Positions 25,743-34,684 of a stretch of 64,000 nucleotides of DNA are shown in pieces; the first letter of the stretch is position 1, and every line of letters starts with the position of its first letter. The stretch comes from RPQJ01 sp963846315 (GTDB lineage Bacteria; Pseudomonadota; Gammaproteobacteria; Steroidobacterales; Steroidobacteraceae), in the NCBI GenBank assembly GCA_963846315.1, contig CAWJVM010000006.1:124001-188000 (forward strand), in the 5' to 3' direction. The position numbers were made by a program, and so were the translations under genes. The notes beneath the pieces are model-generated. The model ran no database searches. It was not told the origin of the DNA and saw nothing but the letters and a program-made list of their open reading frames with translations.

Positions 25743-27968
25743 CTACCGAATGGACTGCCCGGGGTGATAGGTCGCGGTCGCGTGCTTTGCGATGTCGTCG
25801 GGGTAGAAGTGGATATCGCGCAAGGCTCCCCGCGCATAGCGCGCCGCCTGGTCGAAGAAATGCTTCGAAGCCGGTGCCCCGCTCTGACCTCCCACCAGGA
25901 TCGCCTTGGCGGTCACTTTCGGCCCGAATTCGACGGCGGCCACGAAGCTGTTGCCGCTCGTCCCATAGCGGCGCACGGTGCCTGGATACGTAAGCGCTTC
26001 AAATGCGGCCAACGAGCCCCAACGACCCGAGGTGAAACCCACCGCGGTCGAGGCGGCTGCATCGTCGAAGCGCTGCACGATGTCGCCAGTCCTGCGCTGG
26101 AGGCGGTTGACCTCGCCCCACGGCGTCCGCCAATGGCCGAAGTCCTGCTGCAGCTTTTCAGTCGCTGTCAGTAGCGCCTGCAAGCGCTGCGTCGAGGTAC
26201 TCGAGGAAGCCACCTGCTCAAACAGCGGCCAGCCGCGGCCCTTCGGATCGGCGCCCACCACCCGCCAGAGTTCCTCGGCCCAGTGGATCGCCACGGTCGT
26301 CGCCACCGAGTCCGCGGCCCAACGCCGGTCCCATGCCTGCAGCAGCGCGATGGGCTCGGACAACGGTGCGCGCAACGCACTTGCGTCCGGCAGGCTCCAA
26401 TACGCTTCGAACAGCGGCGGCAACAGGACATCGAACGCCGGGAGATCGGGGTCGTACGCCGCGGCGATGAGGGTGTCGAGCGTGAACTCATTGTGACCGG
26501 ACAGCACTCGGGCCGCGTGGATCCCGCGCGCGTTCTCGCCGACGTGGTCCATGTACGCGGGATAGTCCGCGGCTTTGGGGCTGCTGGTTCCCGCCGCGGA
26601 ATACGGCCAGTTGTTGGTGTTCTGGATCCAACCCGTCGCTGGGTCGACGACGTTTGGACTCTCATCGACTCCGTGTACACCATGCCACTCGGTCGCCGGG
26701 TCGGAGCCGTCGACCGGCCGCGTCCAGTCGAAGCCCGAATCCCGGCGGGGTACGAAGTTCGCGTGGAAATACGCTATTTTGCCGTCGGCGTCGGCGTAAA
26801 CGGTGTTGTTCGAGGAGTTGGTGTGCAGATTGAGCACCGACCTGAAGGCCGCGAGATCGCGGGTCTTGGTCCGCAGGTACGACTGGATCAACGCGTTGAC
26901 CGGATCCTGCATCAGGCGCACGGCGATCCACTTGCCCTGCTCCGCGCGCACGACCGGGCCGTGATGGGTCGCCAGCACCTTGAACTGACGTTCCCGCGTC
27001 TCGCCTCCCGGCGTCCGATACCGGATCGTGACGCTGCGCGTGCGAACGGGCCGCTGTGTCCCCGCGTACAGGTACGTCGCGTCGCCGCTCGCGGTGCGCG
27101 TGACCGTCTCGGCGTACTCGTCGAGGAAATCGGCACCCGTCGAGGTGTGCATCCAGCCGAGCCGTTCGTTGAAACCCTGGTAGATGAAGAACTGCCCCCA
27201 GGTCACGGCCCCGTAGGCGTCGAGCCCGGCGTCGCTGCGAACGTGGGCCTCCGCGCGGAAATAGAACGAGGTGTGTGGATTGATCAGCAGCAGCGCGTGC
27301 TTCGACCGCGTGACTGCGCCCGACAGTGCCATGCCGTTGGAGCCGCCCTGCCCGTCGCTCGTCTCGGGCGCGCGTGCCGCTACCTCGCCCGTGCCATAGA
27401 ACCCCGCGAGGTCGCCGAGCGAAACGCGCTCGATGTCCCAGCCGATGCTGCCCTCCGAGAAGGCGAGCGTCATCCACGGCTCGAAGCGTTGCAGCACCTT
27501 CGGTCGCACCTGCGGATGCGTGGCGAGGTAATGGTTCAAGCCATCGGCCCATGCGTCCATCAGGCTGCGCAGCCAGTCGGGGCTCACGGCGTATTGCGAC
27601 CGGAGCGTGTCTTCGTCGACCACGAGTCGCATGCGCAAGTCCTGGAAGAGCTTTTCTTCACCTTCGGCCTCGGCCGTGCGGCCAAGCGCGCTGAGGTAAT
27701 TCATCTCGATGCGATTGAAGTCGTCTTCCGCCTGGGCGTAGATCAGGCCAAAGACCGCGTCCGCATCGCTCCTGCCGTGGATGTGCGGGATGCCCCATTC
27801 GTCGCGCGTGATGGTTACGCGCCCGGCCTGCTGCTGCCATGCGGCGAGCTCCGCCGCGCTGGGCGTGGGTGACGCCCAGGCAAGACCCGGGGTCGCCAGG
27901 CACAACAACAGCAACGCCGGAAGGATGCTCAGGCACGCGCACTTGCCGAGTGCACGGCGGCGCCGCAT
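25743..27968 (-). CDS. Penicillin acylase family protein (acyl-homoserine-lactone or aculeacin acylase-like)
   Basis: 741 residues from the ATG at 27968, which gives a signal peptide (CLSILPALLLLCLATPG). Ntn-hydrolase precursor: alpha-chain motifs DEWGIPHIHG and YAQAEDDF, then the autocleavage site at GGSNG where S210 would become the N-terminal nucleophile of the beta chain, followed by a conserved LLINPH. Later N and R residues of the active site lie within the beta chain. The family cleaves amides of penicillin G, aculeacin or AHLs; the substrate cannot be told from sequence. Acts in the periplasm. Confidence 0.9.
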   Translation of the reverse strand: MRRRRALGKCACLSILPALLLLCLATPGLAWASPTPSAAELAAWQQQAGRVTITRDEWGIPHIHGRSDADAVFGLIYAQAEDDFNRIEMNYLSALGRTAEAEGEEKLFQDLRMRLVVDEDTLRSQYAVSPDWLRSLMDAWADGLNHYLATHPQVRPKVLQRFEPWMTLAFSEGSIGWDIERVSLGDLAGFYGTGEVAARAPETSDGQGGSNGMALSGAVTRSKHALLLINPHTSFYFRAEAHVRSDAGLDAYGAVTWGQFFIYQGFNERLGWMHTSTGADFLDEYAETVTRTASGDATYLYAGTQRPVRTRSVTIRYRTPGGETRERQFKVLATHHGPVVRAEQGKWIAVRLMQDPVNALIQSYLRTKTRDLAAFRSVLNLHTNSSNNTVYADADGKIAYFHANFVPRRDSGFDWTRPVDGSDPATEWHGVHGVDESPNVVDPATGWIQNTNNWPYSAAGTSSPKAADYPAYMDHVGENARGIHAARVLSGHNEFTLDTLIAAAYDPDLPAFDVLLPPLFEAYWSLPDASALRAPLSEPIALLQAWDRRWAADSVATTVAIHWAEELWRVVGADPKGRGWPLFEQVASSSTSTQRLQALLTATEKLQQDFGHWRTPWGEVNRLQRRTGDIVQRFDDAAASTAVGFTSGRWGSLAAFEALTYPGTVRRYGTSGNSFVAAVEFGPKVTAKAILVGGQSGAPASKHFFDQAARYARGALRDIHFYPDDIAKHATATYHPGQSIR

Positions 27969-28607
27969 GACCCCGGACGTCGCGGTGAGGTGGGCGATCC
28001 ACGCACCGAGTGCATGGCAGCGTTTACGTGCGCTTGTGACGGACAACGACGGCAATCGTTCGTTCCTCTGTTCGGCCAAAGGTAGCAAGTTGGTCAGGGA
28101 ATGACTAACGCGTAACGGACCTCCGAGACTGAGGCTTCCGGGCGGACGCTGCGCTCGAAGACCGCGGGTCGCGGCCGTCTTCGGAGGGGTCGTCGAGGAG
28201 CCGTTACGACTTGGGAGAGTGCAACGGCGGATGCTCACGTGACGATTGTCCGGGTTGACGTGACGGCCGGGACCCCCGCGCTATGTTGCTGCAATCGAGT
28301 TCGCCCAGCGCTGCGGCGCGCGATCACTCGAGCGCGCTGTTGTAGCGCGTGGCGACTGCGGAGACACCGTCATGGTCGCTCCGCGTCGGTGAGTGCTGAC
28401 GAAGGAACATGCCTTCAAACGGGCGGGGACCGGCTGCTCTGCCGGTGGTGCTTCCCTCTTGCGACTATGACGGATCGCGCCCAATGGGCTGCGACGGTGC
28501 AGACACCGAGTGGACGCTTGATCCGGCGTGCGCCGGAGTCGCGTGTCCACTCGATGGTTCCTGTTCCGTCGTCAGATCGCCGTCCCGTCGGGACTGCCGG
28601 TCTCGAT
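27969..28607. other. Intergenic spacer with nested inverted repeats
   Basis: 639 bp between two minus-strand genes. Open frames here are not protein-like. A nested set of inverted repeats lies at 28111-28208, described separately. Another dyad, GTGGAC...GTCCAC with inner CCGGCG/CGCCGG, is near 28510-28550. Confidence 0.5.
28111..28208. repeat. Nested inverted-repeat element
   Basis: Outer pair CGTAACGG / CCGTTACG (28111-28118, 28201-28208), middle pair CCTCCGA / TCGGAGG (28120, 28181) and inner pair CGAAGAC / GTCTTCG (28156, 28177). Together they could fold into one elongated cruciform of about 98 nt. Confidence 0.5.
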
Positions 28608-29138
28608 TTACTTCCCGTCGTGATCAGAGTCACCAGGCGTCGCGCGTTCAACGAAGTCGCTGGCGTGCTGCCATGCATCACGGGTCGCGTGCTTCGCGTT
28701 CTCCCACGTCAACCTGGACGTGCCTTTGGCGCGGTCCCAATCCCGCATCAATTCGGGTTCCGCCTGTTCGAACGAGCGACCCTCGTGGCGTCCGTACGAG
28801 TCGACACCGTAGCGGTAGGCGGGACCATACTCGTCAAAAGTTGCCCCGCGGGTCACGTAGGGCCGACTCGAATAGTTCTCGCGCCAGTACGCTTGCTCGG
28901 CGGTGGGGTCGATAGCTTTGGCAATCTTGTTGCCAGCCACACCGCCGACCACCGCGCCTGCCACCGCGCCGATCACCGTGCCCACCGGGCCCGCCACCGT
29001 TCCCGCAATTGCGCCCGCTGCAGCGCCACCGGCCGCCGCGCCGAGCCCCGTTCCAACCGGATGCGCGCCGAGTGCGCCCGGGGCCGGAGGCGGGTTCGCC
29101 GTCTTGTTCCGTTCGCGTTCCAGAGTGTTGCTGGTCAT
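28608..29138 (-). CDS. Glycine-zipper protein
   Basis: 176 residues from the ATG at 29138, chosen because GGAG lies nine bases upstream. Residues 25-75 are a long glycine-zipper segment (GAAAGGAAAGAIAGTVAGP, then GAVAGAVVGGVAGNKIAKA), which can insert in or lie against a membrane. The C-terminal half is hydrophilic and rich in Tyr/Arg/Asp with DEYGPAYRYGVDSYGRHEG. Proteins of this layout are common in soil and plant-associated proteobacteria and often lie near stress genes. Here a CsbD-like gene is divergent, 468 bp away. Confidence 0.85.
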   Translation of the reverse strand: MTSNTLERERNKTANPPPAPGALGAHPVGTGLGAAAGGAAAGAIAGTVAGPVGTVIGAVAGAVVGGVAGNKIAKAIDPTAEQAYWRENYSSRPYVTRGATFDEYGPAYRYGVDSYGRHEGRSFEQAEPELMRDWDRAKGTSRLTWENAKHATRDAWQHASDFVERATPGDSDHDGK

Positions 29139-29606
29139 TTTCGTCTCCAATGAATGTTCCGAGTGATCGCATCATCATCGACCGTGAAACACGCGTAAGG
29201 ATGCACAACGACGTGCGGTGGGGCGCGGCTGGAGATGCGCTGAGTCGCATGGACGCGAATCACACATACCATCGCCTGGGGCGCATCCGAAGCAAGGGTC
29301 ACTGCCTTGCCGCCATGATCCGACGCGATGGAGGGAGTATCCGAGACTGGCCGCCGCTTGTCGGTGCGGTGGGTTACACAGGCGTGTGACTGCCGAGGTG
29401 TGCGTTCACCGATCAGCTTGCGGGCGAAGGGTGCTGTGCCCGTTCGTCGGGCAAGGTGGTTGCATCCGTAGTGCAGCGTACAGACCTGGTCGGCAAGCAA
29501 GCTCATACTCTGACTGTGGTTGGCAGCACCGTGACGGTACCAACCCACCCAAGTACTGGGTGCTACGTGCTGGCCGTTTGCCAGCCTGCATTACCAGGAG
29601 CACGTC
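29139..29606. other. Intergenic spacer between divergent stress-type genes
   Basis: 468 bp; contains the two divergent promoters by position, but no clear -35/-10 pair, repeat or small gene is recognisable. Confidence 0.4.
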
Positions 29607-29783
29607 ATGTTCGTGAACAAGGACCAGATCAAGGGCCGAGCCAAGGAAGCGAAAGGCAAGATCAAGGAAGTTACGGGCGACCTCGTGGGCAACGAGAAGC
29701 TGGAGACCGAAGGCAAGATTGAAAAGAACCTCGGCAAGGCGCAGGCAAAGATCGGTGACGTCAAGCAAGACTTGAAGCACTAG
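29607..29783 (+). CDS. CsbD family stress protein
   Basis: 58 residues, ATG preceded by CAGGAG. The sequence begins MFVNKDQIKGRAKEAKGKIK and continues VTGDLVGNEKLETEGK, the CsbD signature of a small, highly charged, partly disordered protein. Homologues such as E. coli YjbJ are among the most abundant proteins under stress; the biochemical function is unknown. It is transcribed divergently from the glycine-zipper gene, consistent with a stress locus. Confidence 0.92.
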   Translation: MFVNKDQIKGRAKEAKGKIKEVTGDLVGNEKLETEGKIEKNLGKAQAKIGDVKQDLKH

Positions 29784-29957
29784 AGAAGAGCGGCTGCCTC
29801 CCGCCCCCTGTCTTCTTGCCGCTCACTCGCCTGCGGTGTGCGTGCGGGTGCGACCGCGACGCGCCGGCAATGCTGGCGCGTCCTCTGAGGCCGAAGTACA
29901 TCGGCGGCGTGTTAAGCGAGGCGATGTTCCCGTGTCAGGCGGGGTGACGCACGGTGC

Positions 29958-31139
29958 TCAGACCAGCGACTCCGCGATGGCGTCGGCGGCAAGAACCCCA
30001 GCGAAGGTGAGTGACACATCGACCGCCGCGGGCTGCGACGAGAACTTGACCACGATCGTCTGTGCGCGGGTGTTCATGTAGATCAACTGGCCGTGGATGC
30101 CGACGGCGAGCATCACGCCGGGTCGGTCGGTGCACCAGACTTGGTTGCGGTAATGCCAACCGGGTAACAGCCCGCCGTACTGACCAGCCGAAAACACCGC
30201 CTTGGATGTCCGGTCACCGGTGTGGGTGTCACGGATCCAGGCCTCCGGGATGACCTGGCGGCCATTGCACGCCCCACCCTCGATCATCATCTGGCCGAAC
30301 GTCACCAGATCGCGCGCGCAGGCGCTCATTCCTGCCCCCACGTAGGGAAATCCGGAGCGGTCGACGACGATGGACGCGTCGTGGCGCATCGGCAGCCGTG
30401 ACCAGACATGCCGGCTGAGCAAATGCACCAGGGAGTCGCCCATCGCGCGCTCGAGTATCACGCCGATGACGTTGGTCGCGACGGTCTTGTAGCAGAACAT
30501 TTCGCCATCCGCGAAATCCTTGCCGCACAGGGTGGCGGCGTATTCCTGCAACGTGGCTGGTATCGGGGCATCCACCGGCGGGGGACGCCAGCCGACGACC
30601 GCCGCCTCGCGCCAGAAGTCGGTACGCGGATCGTCGTAGTTCTCGGCGTACGACACGCCCGCCGTCATGTCGAGCAAGTGACGCACGTGCGTTCGATCCC
30701 AGGCGCTGCCGGCGAGCTCGGGCAGGTAGTGAACGAGCGGCGCCTGAACGTCCAGCCCACCGTCGGCCACTGCAATGCCGGCCAGCATTCCGACCACGGA
30801 CTTGGTGACCGAATTCATCAGGTGATGCTGGTCGACGTCCATGCCGTTGAAATAGTGCTCACTGAGCAGCACTCCGCGGTGCGACACCAGAAACGCGTCG
30901 GTGTGCGTGGCTGCCAGCACGGTGCCGACCGTCTGCCGGGTACCCAGCGCGTCAAACGCCAGGTCGTCAAACGCAGTCGGCCGCAGCGCGCGCGCGTCCG
31001 ACATGGCCGTCGCGCGGCGGATGCGCGCCGTCGGGAACAGTTCCTGCACGTGCTGAAAGGAACTGCGGAGGTGCTCCGGCTCGCCCCAGGTGTCAACGTT
31101 GTACGGACGGCCTGTCCCGCGCGCGTCTTCTCTATTCAT
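29958..31139 (-). CDS. Serine hydrolase, beta-lactamase/6-aminohexanoate-dimer hydrolase (NylB)-like
   Basis: 393 residues with the class C beta-lactamase-fold SxxK motif SVTK at 110-113 (catalytic Ser110). A CYKTVATNVIGVILER segment resembles the corresponding region of NylB, and GGLLPGWHYRNQVW lies near the C-terminus. No signal peptide, so cytoplasmic. Related enzymes hydrolyse esters or nylon oligomers; the natural substrate is unknown. Confidence 0.85.
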   Translation of the reverse strand: MNREDARGTGRPYNVDTWGEPEHLRSSFQHVQELFPTARIRRATAMSDARALRPTAFDDLAFDALGTRQTVGTVLAATHTDAFLVSHRGVLLSEHYFNGMDVDQHHLMNSVTKSVVGMLAGIAVADGGLDVQAPLVHYLPELAGSAWDRTHVRHLLDMTAGVSYAENYDDPRTDFWREAAVVGWRPPPVDAPIPATLQEYAATLCGKDFADGEMFCYKTVATNVIGVILERAMGDSLVHLLSRHVWSRLPMRHDASIVVDRSGFPYVGAGMSACARDLVTFGQMMIEGGACNGRQVIPEAWIRDTHTGDRTSKAVFSAGQYGGLLPGWHYRNQVWCTDRPGVMLAVGIHGQLIYMNTRAQTIVVKFSSQPAAVDVSLTFAGVLAADAIAESLV

Positions 31140-31424
31140 GGTCCGGCCGACTCCGTTGCAAGAGCGCTTGGCCGCACGTTCGGCCTCATCGGAGCATAGG
31201 CAATCGTTTTGGCCGGTGCGATCGTGGATATCGCTACTTCGTCGCCTTCGAATCGATTTGTGTTCGGCCCCGCACAGACCTCATCCATCCGTTCAACGAT
31301 ACTGGCGTTGAGTACTCGACCCCCATCCCACGGGTGCTCCCTAGAGTGGTCCGGCGACACCGTCGTCGGGTCCTTTTTATATTCGAGGTCTGGCTGATCC
31401 GGATTGCTTCGCTGGTCCGCGCGA

Positions 31425-32513
31425 CTAGCCCGTCGCGACCGCTAAGGCGAGGCCCAAGGTGCCCGCCGCGTGGGCCGGGTAGAGGTCGATGCAACTCCGC
31501 TCTGCGCTCTGGATATCGTCGGGATGAACTTGCGCGCCGGCTCGATGCTCGTAACCGTCGTGCAGATACGCCGTCAACCTGCGCTCGAGCCAGCAATACG
31601 GCAGCCCGAGAGCACCCGCACTGACGAACCCCACGTGACCCCCACTTTGCGCCACTTCAAGCGTCACACAGGGTGCCAGCGCTTCCAGCGCTGGGACAAT
31701 GTCGGCAGTCATGAACGGATCATTCAGCGCATGCACGACGAGCGTCGGGCGACGAATACTCCGCAACCAGCGGCCACAGGAGGAGTGTGTGTAGTAGTCG
31801 TCTGCATCGCGGTAGCCTGCCAGCGGCGCCGTGTAGGCTTCGTCATACTCGATGAAATCCCGTGCGCCCAGTGCTGCGGCCAGACTCACCAATGGCGAAG
31901 GTGCGATGTGAAGGTGCTTGCGTCGCAGAGCGTCTTTCAGATCGTCGAGCAAGCGCTTTTGGTAAAGGCGCGAGATCCCGGTGCGCAACCGTTCCGCACA
32001 TGGCCGGATATCGAAGGGCACCGAGGCCGCCGCAGCGATATCGACCGGTGCCGCATCGCCCTCCTCCGCCAGTGCCTTCAGGGTGACATTACCGCCCAGC
32101 GACCAACCGACCGAGGCGACGAATGCGTGCGGCTCGCGGTTGCGCAAAAGATGCCAGAAGTAGCGGAGGTCCTCGGTGTCGCCCTGGTCGTAGCACCGCT
32201 GAAGCCGGTTTGGCTCCGGCCCTGCGCCGCGCAATTGAAGAATCACCGTGCGCCAGCCCCGGGCAATCAGTTGGCAGGCAGTGCCACGCGCATACTTGGA
32301 TTCAAAGCCGCCGCACAGACCATGGACAAGCACGGCCAGAGGCCCCGTCTTGTTGTGATCACCGCTCCAGGCCACGTCCAGGAAATCGCCGTCGGGCAAT
32401 TCCAGTCGTTCGCAGCGTAGAACCAGCTTCGGGGCCGGTCGCAACAGGGACGCCATGGTTTGCAGATGCGCACCCCGCAGCAGCGGGTGAGGCCGGAAGC
32501 TACTGCGCAGCAT
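31425..32513 (-). CDS. YheT family alpha/beta hydrolase
   Basis: 362 residues from the ATG at 32513. An upstream in-frame ATG at 32612 would add 33 residues of low-quality sequence overlapping the next gene. Family features: FRPHPLLRGAHLQT at the start, VLVHGLCGG (oxyanion region), nucleophile elbow GWSLGG with S138, NDPF (acid) and GGHVGF (His). E. coli YheT is an uncharacterised serine hydrolase with an Abhydro_lipase-like ancestry. No operon partner is evident. Confidence 0.88.
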   Translation of the reverse strand: MLRSSFRPHPLLRGAHLQTMASLLRPAPKLVLRCERLELPDGDFLDVAWSGDHNKTGPLAVLVHGLCGGFESKYARGTACQLIARGWRTVILQLRGAGPEPNRLQRCYDQGDTEDLRYFWHLLRNREPHAFVASVGWSLGGNVTLKALAEEGDAAPVDIAAAASVPFDIRPCAERLRTGISRLYQKRLLDDLKDALRRKHLHIAPSPLVSLAAALGARDFIEYDEAYTAPLAGYRDADDYYTHSSCGRWLRSIRRPTLVVHALNDPFMTADIVPALEALAPCVTLEVAQSGGHVGFVSAGALGLPYCWLERRLTAYLHDGYEHRAGAQVHPDDIQSAERSCIDLYPAHAAGTLGLALAVATG

Positions 32514-32580
32514 CTGGCCATAGCGGGGATTCGTCGCGATAGCAGGCCTTTGCGCGGGTCTGCCGATCCACGCTGCCGTG

Positions 32581-32805
32581 CTAACGGCGGAGGAAGCGGT
32601 ATTCATCGCCACCGCCAGAGAACCGACTCACAACCCTGCTGATCAGCACTGTGTCGTGACCGCGAAGGCTGTCTCGGTCAAATAGTGACCGCCGAAAGCT
32701 GTCATCGGGTGGCCCTCCGACTGCACCGCCATCGGTCTCCCATCTCGACAGCTCCCTCTGGAGCGGGTTTGACGGGTCGAAAACCTTTGGCTTGGTACGG
32801 GGCAT
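32581..32805 (-). CDS. Small conserved-looking hypothetical protein
   Basis: 74 residues with a good ribosome-binding site (AAGGAAA) upstream of the ATG. It starts MPRTKPKVFDPSNPLQREL and continues SRWETDGGAVGG, a pattern recalling small hypothetical proteins of Xanthomonadales-like bacteria. It is hydrophilic, with no membrane segment or cysteine pair. It lies upstream of the YheT gene on the same strand. Confidence 0.55.
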   Translation of the reverse strand: MPRTKPKVFDPSNPLQRELSRWETDGGAVGGPPDDSFRRSLFDRDSLRGHDTVLISRVVSRFSGGGDEYRFLRR

Positions 32806-33286
32806 GACAACGCTTTCCTTGTGAAAAGAGTAAGGAGTTGCGGCTTGCGCTTCCGTGCGTCACCGAACACGTCGAGTCGAGGATGTGACGAGGTGGATCG
32901 CGATGATTGCTTGCCGACCTGTAACGGAGGGCGGCCGGTTGCGGGAGCTCGGGTGGCGGCACATGCTGCGTCAGCCAAATCGGGCTGAACAGAGGGCAAT
33001 CCAGTGAAACGACCAGATCAGGTTTGCGAGAGTTGCTGGCGCGTGAGCAGGGCATCGTCGGTTCCAGTAACCGAGCTCGCCTGCCACCACAACAAGGTGC
33101 TCGCGACGTGGCACGCAGATACGGATGAGTGGACGTACCAGCATCGCGTCGCACGTAAGCGGCCCACCCAGAAGCAGAGCGAGCAGTTGGCGAAGATGTT
33201 CGACCAGGCAGGCTCCGCGACCCGGCGTCGGGATGAGACTTGACTGGGCCCGCTATTGGCGCAGTTCGCGCGGGAGTGACGAAGCA
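32806..33286. other. Spacer upstream of the methyltransferase
   Basis: 481 bp holding one weakly supported small frame (33004-33243). No repeat, terminator or RNA gene is recognised. Confidence 0.4.
33004..33243 (+). CDS. Possible small hypothetical protein
   Basis: 79 residues, GTG start, weak GAGGG upstream. The sequence includes CESCWR and HHNKVLATWHADTDEWTYQH, which could be a small Cys/His protein. The C-terminal part is ordinary basic sequence. It ends 43 bp before the methyltransferase. Coding status is uncertain. Confidence 0.3.
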   Translation: MKRPDQVCESCWRVSRASSVPVTELACHHNKVLATWHADTDEWTYQHRVARKRPTQKQSEQLAKMFDQAGSATRRRDET

Positions 33287-34123
33287 ATGGAAATCACCGC
33301 CGCCGACAAGTCCTTCGTCGACCAGATCCCGGACATTTACGAGCGCTATATGGTGCCGCTGATGTTCGAGCCGTACGCGCGTGACATCGCTGCGCGTGTG
33401 AAAGAAAGCACGCCGGAACGCGTGCTGGAGCTGGCAGCTGGTACCGGCGTTGTCACGCGCGCGCTCGCAACGTCGCTGCCCGTAACCGCCACGATCATCG
33501 CGACCGACTTGAATCCCCAGATGCTCGCGCAGGCGCGAGCCGTCGGCACGGCCCGTGCGGTCGATTGGCGCCAGGCCGACGCGATGGCGCTGCCCTTCGC
33601 CGACGCGTCGTTCGACCTCGTCGTGTGCCGATTTGGGCTGATGTTTGTTCCGGACAAGCCACGGGCTCTGTCTGAGGCCGCTCGCGTGCTCCGTCCAAAT
33701 GGGCGACTGGTGTTCAGCGTCTGGGATCAGATCGAGCACAACGATTTCGCCGAGACCGTGCAAGCCGCCGTGGGCTCGCTGTTTCCCAACCAGCCACTCA
33801 CTTTTATGTCACGCGTGCCGCACGGGTACTTCGACCCCGACGCGATACGACGCGACCTGCAGAGCGGCGGATTTGAGGGACCGGCGTCGATCGAGTTCGT
33901 GAGCCTGCCGACCACGGCGGAATCGCCGCGCGTTCCGGCCGTCGCGCTGTGCCAGGGCACGCCCAGGCGCGCCGCCCACGGCGAACTTCAATCAAAATCC
34001 GTCGGAATCTCTGGCCGCAGGAAATGCTGCCGCATGCGCATGACCTGCTGCGGCGTGCACCGACCGATGGACATGGGCGGCAAGTCGTCCGGCTCGAAGA
34101 ACCCGACACCATCAGTCTCGTAA
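33287..34123 (+). CDS. Class I SAM-dependent methyltransferase, 3' end replaced
   Basis: The body, residues 1-230, is a normal UbiE-like methyltransferase: motif I LELAAGTG near residue 48, a DLNPQMLAQA acidic strand end, DAMALPFADASFDLVVCRFG and RVLRPNGRLVFSVWD. After PAVALCQGTPRR near residue 228 the expected C-terminal helices are missing. The frame runs antisense through the convergent Nudix gene to a stop at 34123, giving a nonsensical tail rich in Cys and Arg. A deletion joined the two genes near 33975. The product may be inactive or unstable. Confidence 0.7.
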   Translation: MEITAADKSFVDQIPDIYERYMVPLMFEPYARDIAARVKESTPERVLELAAGTGVVTRALATSLPVTATIIATDLNPQMLAQARAVGTARAVDWRQADAMALPFADASFDLVVCRFGLMFVPDKPRALSEAARVLRPNGRLVFSVWDQIEHNDFAETVQAAVGSLFPNQPLTFMSRVPHGYFDPDAIRRDLQSGGFEGPASIEFVSLPTTAESPRVPAVALCQGTPRRAAHGELQSKSVGISGRRKCCRMRMTCCGVHRPMDMGGKSSGSKNPTPSVS

Positions 34124-34611
34124 CTGCCGCGCGCCTCGCCACCTTCGATCTCGCACAAGAAGAAAGCCTTCCAGCTGTGATGCAGTGATGGCGTGTGACC
34201 GTGTGCGTTGCGGTCGTACAGCGCCGCGAGCTTGACGACGCGCACGCGAAAGCCCGACTCCTGCTCGATTTCCTTGCGCACGGCACCCGAAGGCGAGTCG
34301 TTCACGTCGGCCCAGCCACCCGGCAGCGTCCAGAGACCGTCTGCGGTTTCGCGGACCAGCAGGACCTTGCCGTCCGCCGGGTGAAACACCGCACCGCGGA
34401 CTTCCACCTTGGGCGTCACGTAGCCGCCGTCCCTGGACCACTCGGCCCGCAGTTCGGCCGCGTCCGCACCGGCACCGGCAGCGAGCAGTTCCGACGCGAT
34501 GCGCTCGATCGCTTCGTAGCGCTCGCGGTCGTACTCGTCCTTGCAGAAATGCAGCCCCGTGCGCGACAGCGCCTGCAGGCTGCGGAAGTGCTGGAGGCGC
34601 CAATCCCTCAT
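33988..34611 (-). CDS. Nudix hydrolase with NUDIX_N domain (YjhB-like)
   Basis: 207 residues from the ATG at 34611. N-terminal NUDIX_N domain (LQHFRSLQALSRTGLHFCKD, CKDEYDRERYEAI), linker, then a Nudix domain with box GGWADVNDSPSGAVRKEIEQ plus ESGF at 98-121. All the catalytic acidic residues (REUXEEXGU-type: KEIEQESGF) are present. Probable nucleoside-diphosphate-X hydrolase, substrate unknown. The C-terminus ends directly at the deletion junction with the methyltransferase. It is divergent from argR, 73 bp apart. Confidence 0.88.
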   Translation of the reverse strand: MRDWRLQHFRSLQALSRTGLHFCKDEYDRERYEAIERIASELLAAGAGADAAELRAEWSRDGGYVTPKVEVRGAVFHPADGKVLLVRETADGLWTLPGGWADVNDSPSGAVRKEIEQESGFRVRVVKLAALYDRNAHGHTPSLHHSWKAFFLCEIEGGEARGSYETDGVGFFEPDDLPPMSIGRCTPQQVMRMRQHFLRPEIPTDFD

Positions 34612-34627
34612 TCCGGTAATCCCGGGC

Positions 34628-34633
34628 TTGACA
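34628..34633 (+). promoter_or_regulatory. Consensus -35 element (TTGACA) for argR
   Basis: TTGACA lies 51 bp upstream of the argR start. The -10 is not clear; the region between overlaps the palindrome at 34639-34652, so a bound repressor would block the promoter. Confidence 0.5.
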
Positions 34634-34638
34634 CGCTT

Positions 34639-34652
34639 TGCATAATTATGCA
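34639..34652. promoter_or_regulatory. ARG-box-like palindrome, probable ArgR operator
   Basis: The perfect palindrome TGCATAATTATGCA is A/T-rich in an otherwise GC-rich genome. It has the 18-bp ARG-box architecture (TnTGCAT-AATT-ATGCAnA, compare the E. coli TGAAT-N4-ATTCA core). It lies 33 bp upstream of argR and over the promoter. Confidence 0.75.
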
Positions 34653-34684
34653 CATTTGCGCACCTTTTATTCACCTCGGACACA

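Noticed and set aside
28239..29153. 304-codon plus-strand frame opposite the glycine-zipper gene
   Set aside because: Shadow of the minus-strand gene and spacer; no motif or start signal.
31140..31424. Small gene between the NylB-like and YheT genes
   Set aside because: Short frames on both strands lack ribosome-binding sites and protein-like composition; nothing supportable seen.
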